Shown here one piece after another: positions 1 through 5,282 of a DNA stretch of 9,199 nucleotides; the stretch's first letter is position 1; every line of letters begins with the position of its first letter. Position numbers and translations under genes: made by a program. Source of the DNA: an uncultured Porphyromonas sp. (lineage in GTDB: Bacteria; Bacteroidota; Bacteroidia; Bacteroidales; Porphyromonadaceae); assembly GCA_902465775.1 (NCBI GenBank), contig CABQOJ010000038.1, forward strand, positions 1 to 9,199, written 5' to 3'. Below the pieces are notes generated by a model that saw only the letters and a list, made by a program, of their open reading frames with translations, ran no database searches and had not been told where the DNA came from.

Positions 1-60
1 GCAACTACGCCCCGCGTGGACTTTCACCACAGATGTATGGCATGCCCGTCATACATGGAA

Positions 61-93
61 AGAAGCCCCTTGCTAGATGCAAGAGGCTTCTTT
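61..93 (-). terminator. Rho-independent-type hairpin terminator behind tRNA-Lys
   Basis: Stem 61-73 pairs with 79-91 around the 5-base loop 74-78. On the minus strand the one irregular pair is a tolerated U-G wobble; on the plus strand it is a C-A mismatch, which argues that the minus strand is the working orientation. It lies 20 bases past the 3' end of the tRNA and is followed by a modest T-rich stretch on that strand (CTTCTTTCC). The same hairpin, including its loop, recurs inverted at 8960-8990. Confidence 0.7.
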
Positions 94-113
94 CTCTGAA
101 CTATGATCAAACG

Positions 114-186
114 TGACCTCGGAGGGGCTCGAACCCTCGACCCACTGATTAAGAGTCAGTTGCTCTACCAACTGAGCTACGAAGTC
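114..186 (-). tRNA. tRNA-Lys (anticodon CTT)
   Basis: Read on the minus strand from 186 to 114 this is a complete 73-base cloverleaf. The acceptor arm GACTTCG (186-180) pairs with CGAGGTC (121-115) with one G-U wobble and is followed by discriminator A at 114. The D arm has GTAGCTCAGTTGGTAGAGC, the T arm has GGTTCGAGCCC. The anticodon stem ACTGA/TCAGT holds the 7-base loop CTCTTAA, giving anticodon CTT (153-151), which reads AAG. The terminal CCA is not encoded (CGT follows), so it must be added after transcription. A good promoter lies upstream and a hairpin terminator downstream, so it is probably a single-gene transcript. Confidence 0.95.
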
Positions 187-235
187 AAGCTTCATTCTGG
201 AGTGCCAGTGGCGACTTCCTTCCTGAACCGTGATG

Positions 236-265
236 CAAAGGTACAACTTTTTCTGAATACTGCAA
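236..265 (-). promoter_or_regulatory. Bacteroidota-type promoter of tRNA-Lys
   Basis: On the minus strand TACCTTTG (243-236) is an exact match to the Bacteroidota -7 element TAnnTTTG. A TTG (265-263) lies 19 bases further upstream, the expected distance for the -33 TTTG element. Transcription would start about 40 bases before the tRNA 5' end, leaving a short leader for RNase P to remove. Confidence 0.65.
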
Positions 266-367
266 GCACTTGGGGCAACTTTTTTTCGTGACTTGCTGAT
301 TTTCCCTTTGACACATCTTCTCTAGGAGGGAAGCGGTCGATCGTATTGTGCACTTATAGAGCTTGTT

Positions 368-391
368 GCGATAGCGTTTAGGCGCTATCGC
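368..391. repeat. Perfect inverted repeat (9-bp stem, 6-base loop)
   Basis: GCGATAGCG (368-376) and CGCTATCGC (383-391) are exact reverse complements around TTTAGG. No T-run follows on either strand, so it is not a standard intrinsic terminator. It lies between two divergent transcripts, upstream of both candidate promoters for the HU gene. It could be a protein-binding site or the remnant of a larger element. Confidence 0.55.
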
Positions 392-517
392 TGTTCTCTT
401 CTCATGAATGGCAATATTCGAGTAAGAATTGAGACTTCATAGGGAGTGCACACTCTTTTTGTCCCCTGATATGTTTGCTGGGGGCTCTTGACGGCAGGGT
501 CCCCTGGGGGCGTGTCG

Positions 518-525
518 TACCTTTG
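518..525 (+). promoter_or_regulatory. Candidate -7 promoter element for the HU/amidase block
   Basis: TACCTTTG followed by CATCG is identical to the -7 element and next bases of the tRNA-Lys promoter. No TTTG is found 19-21 bases upstream, so the match rests on the -7 half alone. Predicted leader to the ATG at 743 is about 210 bases. A second exact TAnnTTTG match, TATGTTTG at 470-477, also lacks a -33 partner and is an alternative. Confidence 0.45.
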
Positions 526-742
526 CATCGTCTCCTCAGAGATATATGCCACGCGCTCCTCGTAGAGGGTCTGCAGGTAGAGAAAAATTAGGCTCTGCCA
601 GCTGCTATAAATAGCCCGTCACTGAGAGCATTCGCCGGCACGCTCCATGACTCCTATTATATAGATGATCCCCGAAACGTAGCAACGACAGTATCACGGT
701 GGGAGACGAACTAAATCTTATCAACTCAAAAAACAATTTACT

Positions 743-1264
743 ATGGCAATCAAGTATGCTATCCAGCAAATCAATCGAAAAGGTGTAACTCCAGGCAGTA
801 AGACTACGAGCTACTACGCACAAGCTAAGTACGACGGTGTCACCTCACAAGCAGACATCGCGCAGATGGTCGCACAGATCTCGGCAATCTCTGTCGGTGA
901 CGTACTCAGCGTCATGAACACGGTCGCCATGCTGCTCTCCATAGAGCTCACCAATGGGCGTATCGTTGACCTAGGCGATCTAGGCCGATTTAGAGCGACG
1001 CTACGAAGCAAGTCTTGCGACAAACCAGAGAACTTCAAGCGGGAGATGATCCATGGCAATAGGGTTATATTTGTCCCTGGAAAGCAGATCCGTGTCAAGA
1101 TGACGAACGCTAACTACCTCAAGTTTGACCCCTCGGGGGTATCGGCTGAGGAGAAGCCTACTCCGACGCCTGGCAACGGAACGAACGGAGGCTCTCAGAC
1201 TCCTACCCCAGGCAATGAGACGGGTGGTGGCTCCAATCCAAACGAAGATCAGACGGGAATGTAA
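743..1264 (+). CDS. HU-related (HU-HIG type) DNA-binding protein with repetitive C-terminal tail
   Basis: 173 residues. Residues 1-128 match the Bacteroidota HU-related family: an N-terminal extension with a beta strand (YYAQAKYDG), a helical stretch (36-70) where HU dimerises, then LGDLGRF-RATLRSK and a C-terminal IRVKMTNANYLKF strand replacing the usual HU ending. The family binds DNA and shapes the nucleoid; exact targets are unknown. Residues 130-173 are a disordered-looking tail rich in Pro, Gly, Thr and Asn that contains two copies of a 13-residue unit starting TPTPGN (140-152 and 153-165). ATG 743 is the natural start, preceded by an A-rich stretch. Proteins of this type are commonly encoded just upstream of a phage-like amidase in Bacteroides relatives, as here. 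Whether it regulates the downstream genes is inference. Confidence 0.9.
   Translation: MAIKYAIQQINRKGVTPGSKTTSYYAQAKYDGVTSQADIAQMVAQISAISVGDVLSVMNTVAMLLSIELTNGRIVDLGDLGRFRATLRSKSCDKPENFKREMIHGNRVIFVPGKQIRVKMTNANYLKFDPSGVSAEEKPTPTPGNGTNGGSQTPTPGNETGGGSNPNEDQTGM
1160..1237 (+). repeat. Two 39-base in-frame tandem units in the HU-family tail
   Basis: Units 1160-1198 and 1199-1237 encode TPTPGNGTNGGSQ and TPTPGNETGGGSN. The DNA copies differ mainly at third codon positions while 10 of 13 residues are kept, so the duplication is not recent, or the peptide pattern is selected. Confidence 0.75.
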
Positions 1265-1286
1265 TCTGAGTATATCAGCGTAATCG

Positions 1287-1314
1287 GAGGGGATCGGAGT
1301 AATCTGATCCCCTC
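1287..1314 (+). repeat. Hairpin in the HU-amidase spacer
   Basis: GAGGGGATC (1287-1295) pairs perfectly with GATCCCCTC (1306-1314) around a 10-base loop. It starts 22 bases after the HU stop codon. No T-run follows, so it would be a weak terminator or an RNA-stability element separating HU expression from that of the downstream genes. Confidence 0.55.
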
Positions 1315-1356
1315 TAATCTCTAACCTCTAATACCTAACGTCTAATCTCTATAATC
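1315..1356 (+). repeat. Six tandem 7-base repeats (consensus TAATCTC) abutting the amidase start codon
   Basis: The 42 bases before the ATG at 1357 divide exactly into TAATCTC, TAACCTC, TAATACC, TAACGTC, TAATCTC, TATAATC. Because the unit is 7 bases and begins with TAA, the array places stop codons in all three plus-strand frames directly before the amidase gene. There is no Shine-Dalgarno sequence in it; it is A/T/C-rich and probably unstructured. Related TAATC units continue upstream at 1262, 1281 and 1300. Confidence 0.8.
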
Positions 1357-1824
1357 ATGAAGCCTGAAGAGATCAAATATATCGTAATCCACTGTAGCGC
1401 CACGCGTAGTAATATGACTTACAGCGCATGGCAACTAGACCAAGACCATCGTGCCAGAGGCTTTGCCATGGCGGGATACCACTTTTACATCACACGCGCT
1501 GGCGCTATCGAGTCTTTGCGTCCGCTCACCATGCCTGGGGCACACGCTATCGGATACAACCGCTGTAGCCTCGGTGTATGCTACGAGGGGGGACTGAGAC
1601 CTGATGGCACTCCGTGGGATACCCGTACGCCCGAGCAGCGAGACGCTATGCGCCAGCTACTGAAGACGCTTGTAGCTACCTATCCTAAGGCGCGGATCGT
1701 GGGGCATAGAGACTTGAGCCCCGACCTAAACCACAACGGCATCATAGAGCCTCACGAATGGATGAAGGCGTGCCCCTGTTTTGACGCATTCAAAGAGTAT
1801 CTATCACTATGGCACAAACAATAA
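1357..1824 (+). CDS. N-acetylmuramoyl-L-alanine amidase, T7-lysozyme (Amidase_2) type
   Basis: 155 residues. Cleaves the bond between N-acetylmuramic acid and L-alanine in peptidoglycan. The zinc site of the T7 lysozyme family is intact: His12 (IVIHCSAT), His117 (GHRDL) and Cys139 (KACPCF); the catalytic-site partners Tyr41 (GYHFYI) and Lys137 are also present. Size matches T7 lysozyme (about 150 residues). It has no signal peptide or membrane helix, so the enzyme would stay in the cytoplasm unless something opens the inner membrane, exactly the behaviour of a holin-dependent phage endolysin. Its 3' end overlaps the next gene by 16 bases, which implies coupled translation. Start ATG follows the 7-base repeat array. 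Whether this is a prophage remnant, a domesticated lysis gene or a wall-remodelling enzyme cannot be settled here. Confidence 0.92.
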   Translation: MKPEEIKYIVIHCSATRSNMTYSAWQLDQDHRARGFAMAGYHFYITRAGAIESLRPLTMPGAHAIGYNRCSLGVCYEGGLRPDGTPWDTRTPEQRDAMRQLLKTLVATYPKARIVGHRDLSPDLNHNGIIEPHEWMKACPCFDAFKEYLSLWHKQ

Positions 1825-2021
1825 AGCCTCGAGGAGGCAAGCAACTCTGCCTGGCGGTGCTCTTGAGTTGCTCTGGAATAGGACTCTTGGTGGCGGGCTT
1901 TACCGCCCCTCCCCTAGGGGTCATAGACAGCTCCGTGCTGGTGGCCTACGGTGAGGTGATGACCTTCGTGGGAGCCCTCCTCGGACTAGACTATAAGTAC
2001 AAGTATCATGCGGAGCCATAA
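1809..2021 (+). CDS. Small two-helix membrane protein, holin-like
   Basis: 70 residues. A basic N-terminus (KPRGGK) is followed by two hydrophobic segments, about 13-33 and 42-60, joined by a short PPLGVIDSS turn, and a charged C-terminus (DYKYKYH). Size and two-helix topology are those of class II holins. The gene overlaps the amidase gene in front by 16 bases and the lipoprotein gene behind by 14 bases. I recall similar short proteins with a PP-G-I-SVL-GE-TF-GALLG-DY-YK pattern beside amidases in Bacteroidota, but I cannot name a family with certainty. LLSC at 18-21 resembles a lipobox; I consider a membrane-spanning protein more likely because the second hydrophobic segment is strong. The holin function is inferred from size, topology and position. 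Confidence 0.75.
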   Translation: MAQTIKPRGGKQLCLAVLLSCSGIGLLVAGFTAPPLGVIDSSVLVAYGEVMTFVGALLGLDYKYKYHAEP

Positions 2022-2523
2022 GAGCGTCGTCTGCGCACTGGGTCTCACCGCCATCATACTACTGAGCTGTAGCACTCGGCGACAGCGCTCTACCGAGGCG
2101 TCGCAACAGCAGTCACAGCAGCGTAGCGAGCTGGCGGTGAACCATGCGGAGCAACATCTTCGCGACACCACGCTAGAGGAGTGGGAGCTACTTCTCCTAG
2201 ATAGCGTTTCGCCTAGTCAGGGAGCTTTCGCTTTAGGGGCTCTGGCTGGCGACTCGCTGTCCGCTGTGAGTCGGTCGCAACTGCCTGGTGTGCGCTACAT
2301 ACGTGCTAGGCGAATGGTCGTCCGGCAACAAGATAGTGTGGCTCGGAAGGGGGAGGCGCTACAGCAAGCGAACCGTCAGCAGGTAGCGATGACGGAACGA
2401 CAGACGACAGAGCGTCGTCCGAGTAGGATTGTTGGGATATTAGTCTGGGTCGTGGGTAGCTTGCTCCTGGTGGTCGGTGTCGCTACGCTCATGCGGATCC
2501 TGAGGCGACGGTGGCGCTGGTAG
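2008..2523 (+). CDS. Lipoprotein with C-terminal membrane helix, unimolecular-spanin-like topology
   Basis: 171 residues, no family recognised. The N-terminus is a lipoprotein signal: basic start, hydrophobic core, lipobox LLSC with Cys21. No acidic surface-export signal follows the Cys (STRRQR), so the mature protein probably faces the periplasm. Residues 22-140 are polar, Gln/Arg/Ser-rich, with a helical stretch likely to form a coiled coil (about 105-137). Residues 141-162 are a clear transmembrane helix, followed by a short basic tail RRRWRW. A lipid anchor at one end and a membrane helix at the other is the topology of phage T1-type u-spanins, which join and fuse the outer and inner membranes at the end of lysis. 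The gene overlaps the holin-like gene by 14 bases. ATG 2008 fits the signal peptide well. The spanin role is inference from topology and neighbours; an ordinary lipoprotein is the alternative. Confidence 0.8.
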   Translation: MRSHKSVVCALGLTAIILLSCSTRRQRSTEASQQQSQQRSELAVNHAEQHLRDTTLEEWELLLLDSVSPSQGAFALGALAGDSLSAVSRSQLPGVRYIRARRMVVRQQDSVARKGEALQQANRQQVAMTERQTTERRPSRIVGILVWVVGSLLLVVGVATLMRILRRRWRW

Positions 2524-2545
2524 GAGCGTGGAGACGAGCCTTTCG

Positions 2546-2935
2546 CTACTCGATCATAAAGAGCTGGGCCGATATGCGTATCCACTCGTTGATCTTTTTC
2601 ACCTGGACGACCCGAGCGTAAAACTCTTTGCCAGCGTCCATCAAGCGAGAGATGACTAGGTTGAGCTCTTGAGGCACGTAGCCTATGCGGTGCTCCTCGT
2701 AGTAGATGGCGATAGCGTGCTCGTCGTGTTCGTTTTGTGGCTGCCGTACCATACGCAGCACCGTGTCTGGCAGTAGCATCGGGTAGAGCTCCTGTACTAT
2801 AGGACAGAAGGTGGTGCCAGCGACTACGATGTCTAGCAGGAAGATCTCCCGCTTGGGCAGTCCTAGTGCGTTGATACCCTCTGTGCCAATGAGCGCTAGT
2901 AGCTCTGGGCTGACTGGTATGATCTCATGTTTCAT
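2546..2935 (-). CDS. HIRAN-domain protein
   Basis: 129 residues, almost entirely one HIRAN domain (about 32-125): hydrophobic strand FLLDIVVAGTTF, the hallmark LRMVRQPQNEHDEHAIAIYY (58-79) and RIGYVPQELNLVISRLMDAG (83-102). HIRAN domains bind DNA ends or nucleic acid in repair helicases such as HLTF, and also occur as short stand-alone bacterial proteins of unknown job; this is the latter type. No helicase or nuclease domain is attached. The start codon overlaps the stop of the J-domain gene by 4 bases (ATGA), so the two are probably made together. It is the last gene of the minus-strand block; only 22 bases separate its stop from that of the convergent lipoprotein gene. Confidence 0.88.
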   Translation of the reverse strand: MKHEIIPVSPELLALIGTEGINALGLPKREIFLLDIVVAGTTFCPIVQELYPMLLPDTVLRMVRQPQNEHDEHAIAIYYEEHRIGYVPQELNLVISRLMDAGKEFYARVVQVKKINEWIRISAQLFMIE

Positions 2936-3753
2936 AGGTCGTGTGACTTGTACTCCTCCATTAGCGATATGATCGTCTGCATCTCCTGCTCACTATCCTC
3001 TAGCTCCTTGATGACCGCTTGCAGCTCAGCTTGCCGCTCTTGTATCGCCACGGGGTTGGCCAGTAACTCTTTCTGATCAAAGGGGAAGCTCTTCGATCGC
3101 TTTAGGAGCTTAGCCTCAAGGAGTCTCATCTTCTTTTGTAACTTCTCGATCTCTACCGAGAGTGACTCCGAGTCTAGTGGTATGTCTGCCGGCTGACCCT
3201 TGTTTACTAGTGCCAGTATGGCTTGTAGCTGCTGGAGGTCGCAAGCTTTGTAAGCTTTGACCGCAGCGAGAAAGAACTTCTTGTCCTCCTCCGTGTAGTG
3301 CGGGTTGAGGTCTGGGTGGAGTCGCTTGACGAGAGTTTTGTAGATCTCCTTGAGCTCTTCACTCTCCTCACGGGTGAGTCGCGGGGCATCCCAATAAGCT
3401 TGTGCCGCCTTGAGCTGGTCCAGCTTTTGCTCCAGGAGCCTACGATACTCGATGCGCTGCTGCGCCATCTGCTTGTCTACCTCGACGAGGTCGGGCGCTT
3501 GGTCACGATTGATGTAAGCCTGTAGGAGCGAGCGCCGCAAGCGTAGTGCCGCTATGGAAAGGCCTAGACGCAACTGGGTGTACAGCAGCTTGCCGAAGTA
3601 GTGCATGTAGAGCGCCGATAGGTGGGGCGCCTCGTGATCCGTCATATTCTGATACTGGGATACGAGCGTCGTGTAGGCTGCTGCGAGCATGTCGTACTGC
3701 TCTCGCAGCATCTGATACTCCGGGGAGCATGCTAGCTGGTCCGTGTTTGTCAT
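2932..3753 (-). CDS. J-domain (DnaJ-like) coiled-coil protein
   Basis: 273 residues from the ATG at 3753. A TTG at 3762 in the same frame would add three residues; another ATG at 3758 is out of frame and stops at once. A J-domain lies in the middle (about 129-180): an amphipathic helix (ELKEIYKTLVKRL), the HPD motif at 146-148, then a helix rich in charged residues (EEDKKFFLAAVKAYKACD). HPD is the signature needed to stimulate an Hsp70 ATPase, so a DnaK partner is expected. The flanks (about 60-120 and 195-270) look like long helices or coiled coils with no recognised domain and no Cys-rich zinc region, so this is not DnaJ itself. It is followed with a 4-base overlap by the HIRAN gene. The substrate is unknown. 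Confidence 0.85.
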   Translation of the reverse strand: MTNTDQLACSPEYQMLREQYDMLAAAYTTLVSQYQNMTDHEAPHLSALYMHYFGKLLYTQLRLGLSIAALRLRRSLLQAYINRDQAPDLVEVDKQMAQQRIEYRRLLEQKLDQLKAAQAYWDAPRLTREESEELKEIYKTLVKRLHPDLNPHYTEEDKKFFLAAVKAYKACDLQQLQAILALVNKGQPADIPLDSESLSVEIEKLQKKMRLLEAKLLKRSKSFPFDQKELLANPVAIQERQAELQAVIKELEDSEQEMQTIISLMEEYKSHDL

Positions 3754-3789
3754 CGCATTCAATCTGTTAGCGCTACTAAGGTAACGCTT

Positions 3790-4518
3790 TTAGCGCAAAG
3801 AGCCTAGCCGCTCGACTTGCTGCCAGAAAGGTGTCGCTGCCACGCGCTCGGCCAGCGCCTCGGGGGTGATAGCGAGCGCCTCGGCTAGATGGGTGTAGCT
3901 CTCCGCTAAAGCCTCCCGATGGGTAAGCCCCTGGGGCAGTTCGTCTGTCTCAACAAGCAGCGCATGCGCCTCATAAGCTAGTTGCAAAGCAGCTGGGTCG
4001 TAGTGACGACCGAAGGAGAGCGCGAAGCCCTGGCTCAGCATCATCTGAGCTACCTCTCCCCTAGCCCGAAAGCCATGTAGCACCATCGGAGGGAGCTGGT
4101 CAAACTCTTGCGCCAGCTCTCTACGTATCTCAATCGTTTCGCTCCAAGCACGCACCGTGTGTAGGAGGATGGGACGATGTAGCTGACAGGCTAAGCGCAT
4201 TTGCACCTCTAGCCAGGTTTGTTGCCCTGCGAGAGAAGCGTTGCTCCGCACCTTGTCAATGCCACACTCGCCGACAGCGACGATCTGCGGGACGGTCGCT
4301 AGGAGGCTTCGCATCTGATCGATGAGGTCTGACAAACGCTCCGCTAGGGGCAGAGACCAGGGGTGAAGACCTATCGAATAGAGTTGTCCCTCCTGGATCG
4401 TGACGCCACCGCTCCACTCCTCGTAGGTGAGTGAGCGAATGGCTAGCCCGTTCACCTCGTGGCTATGTGTGTGACAGTCTAAAAGCCCTCGGTGGCTGTG
4501 GTGTCGCTCGTGGATCAT
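3790..4518 (-). CDS. TatD-family metal-dependent hydrolase (DNase-like)
   Basis: 242 residues. TatD proteins are TIM-barrel metal hydrolases with DNA 3'-exonuclease activity. Metal-binding positions visible: Asp14 and the His16-x-His18 pair (LDCHTHSH), Glu84 (VAVGECGID), His120 (ILLHTVRAW), His148 (MVLHGF) and Asp192 (LLVETDE). SIGLHPW (48-54) replaces the usual GIHP motif. It is a little shorter than typical E. coli TatD (about 260 residues). The start overlaps the stop of the rnpA-yidD gene by 4 bases. Position after hemD-rnpA-yidD is typical of Bacteroidota. The role of this branch in the cell is not well established; DNA repair or degradation is the family expectation. Confidence 0.9.
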   Translation of the reverse strand: MIHERHHSHRGLLDCHTHSHEVNGLAIRSLTYEEWSGGVTIQEGQLYSIGLHPWSLPLAERLSDLIDQMRSLLATVPQIVAVGECGIDKVRSNASLAGQQTWLEVQMRLACQLHRPILLHTVRAWSETIEIRRELAQEFDQLPPMVLHGFRARGEVAQMMLSQGFALSFGRHYDPAALQLAYEAHALLVETDELPQGLTHREALAESYTHLAEALAITPEALAERVAATPFWQQVERLGSLR

Positions 4519-5282
4519 CGTCGTGGTGGCACGGGGTCGTAACCCACATGTCGATTGAATGGGTTACATCGTAAGAGTCTCCAGATGGTTAGCCAGGTCC
4601 CCTTGAGTGCGCCATGCACTCGTAGCGCTTCCAGTGCGTACTGCGAGCAAGTGGGTGTGAAGCGACAGCTGGGCGGTAGCAAGGGCGAGATACAAGCGCG
4701 GTAAAACTTGACGGGGTAGCTCAGCAAGCGGACCGCCAGTGAGGGCTGTTGCGGGTCAGCTTGATTAGCCTCATCAGCTTGGGTGGAAGGAGCTTTCGTC
4801 GTCTGCTCTGGATGATCGGGCGAAGCTTTCGCCACTGGGGACGTCGGGCTTGACTTGTCTATCTCCTTGACGATACGTGCTATGGCCCGCTCTACCGCTT
4901 GCTCTAGCTCAGAGTAGGTCGGCATCGTCTTAGCGACAGACTGAAGCGCTAGTCGCACGGTGCAGTGATGCTGGGTGGCAGCTTGCCAGAGCGGAGTCTT
5001 GTGGAGACGATAAGCTGAGCGGGTCATGCGCTTGATCCGGTTACGATCGACGGCATGCTTGAAGCGCCGCTTGGCAACCGAGGTCATGACAGCGACCTGC
5101 GCCTGTTCACTAGGGGAGTGCGTGGCGATAGGCTCGACGAGCCATACGACACGAATGGGATAAGAGACAAATGAGCGCCCCCGATCATGCAGTCGCTCTA
5201 TCTCCTCACGCAGATAGAGTCGCTCACCTTTGGGTAGACGTTGGTTCTGGAGGGAGCGAGGGGTGCCTTCCTCCGTAGTCAT
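4515..5282 (-). CDS. rnpA-yidD: Fusion of ribonuclease P protein (RnpA) and membrane insertion factor YidD
   Basis: 255 residues in one uninterrupted frame. Residues about 14-143 are RnpA, the protein subunit that helps the RNase P RNA cut tRNA leaders; the RNA-binding signature is seen in [18 protein letters not shown] (71-88). Residues 144-181 are a linker rich in Pro, Ala, Thr, Gln and Asp, likely disordered. Residues 182-253 are a complete Yid[21 protein letters not shown], then [13 protein letters not shown] and WRLLRCNPF, ending VGYDP. YidD is a small membrane-associated factor that aids YidC-dependent insertion. In most bacteria the two are separate neighbouring genes; here no stop, ATG, GTG or TTG lies at the junction, so a fused product is expected unless it is cleaved. 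It overlaps hemD and the TatD-family gene by 4 bases each. AGGAGG lies one base before the ATG, too close to be a normal ribosome site. rpmH and yidC are not adjacent. Confidence 0.93.
   Translation of the reverse strand: MTTEEGTPRSLQNQRLPKGERLYLREEIERLHDRGRSFVSYPIRVVWLVEPIATHSPSEQAQVAVMTSVAKRRFKHAVDRNRIKRMTRSAYRLHKTPLWQAATQHHCTVRLALQSVAKTMPTYSELEQAVERAIARIVKEIDKSSPTSPVAKASPDHPEQTTKAPSTQADEANQADPQQPSLAVRLLSYPVKFYRACISPLLPPSCRFTPTCSQYALEALRVHGALKGTWLTIWRLLRCNPFNRHVGYDPVPPRR

Larger units (their letters stand above)
187..742. other. Gene-free region between divergent tRNA-Lys and HU-family gene
   Basis: About 555 bases with no convincing gene on either strand; reading frames are short, lack family resemblance and overlap the HU start. 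It contains the tRNA promoter (236-265), a perfect 9-base-pair hairpin (368-391) and two plus-strand TAnnTTTG boxes (470-477 and 518-525). If the second box is used, the HU transcript has an untranslated leader of roughly 210 bases. I recognise no known riboswitch or RNA in that leader. The 40 bases just before the HU start are A-rich (AAAAAACAATTTACT), which is usual for Bacteroidota translation starts. Confidence 0.6.

Noticed and set aside
114..186. tRNA-Lys as an attachment site for an integrated element carrying the amidase block
   Set aside because: The tRNA 3' end, the usual target, faces left, away from that block, and I find no repeat of the tRNA 3' end or an integrase in the window.
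103..291. 62-residue plus-strand reading frame
   Set aside because: It runs across the tRNA-Lys gene and its promoter on the opposite strand; no family resemblance.
605..823. 72-residue minus-strand reading frame over the HU start
   Set aside because: It overlaps the HU gene's first 80 bases, has no recognisable features and no promoter.
1066..1073. TATATTTG within the HU gene as a promoter for the amidase block
   Set aside because: Exact -7 match but no -33 element, inside an A/T-rich codon run, and almost 290 bases from the amidase start; likely chance.
3776..3783. TACCTTAG on the minus strand before the J-domain gene as a promoter
   Set aside because: It differs from TAnnTTTG at one key base, has no -33 partner, and the gap after the TatD-family gene is short enough for read-through.
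3770..3787. Hairpin between the TatD-family and J-domain genes as a terminator
   Set aside because: The stem is short with an internal mismatch and no T-run follows on either strand.
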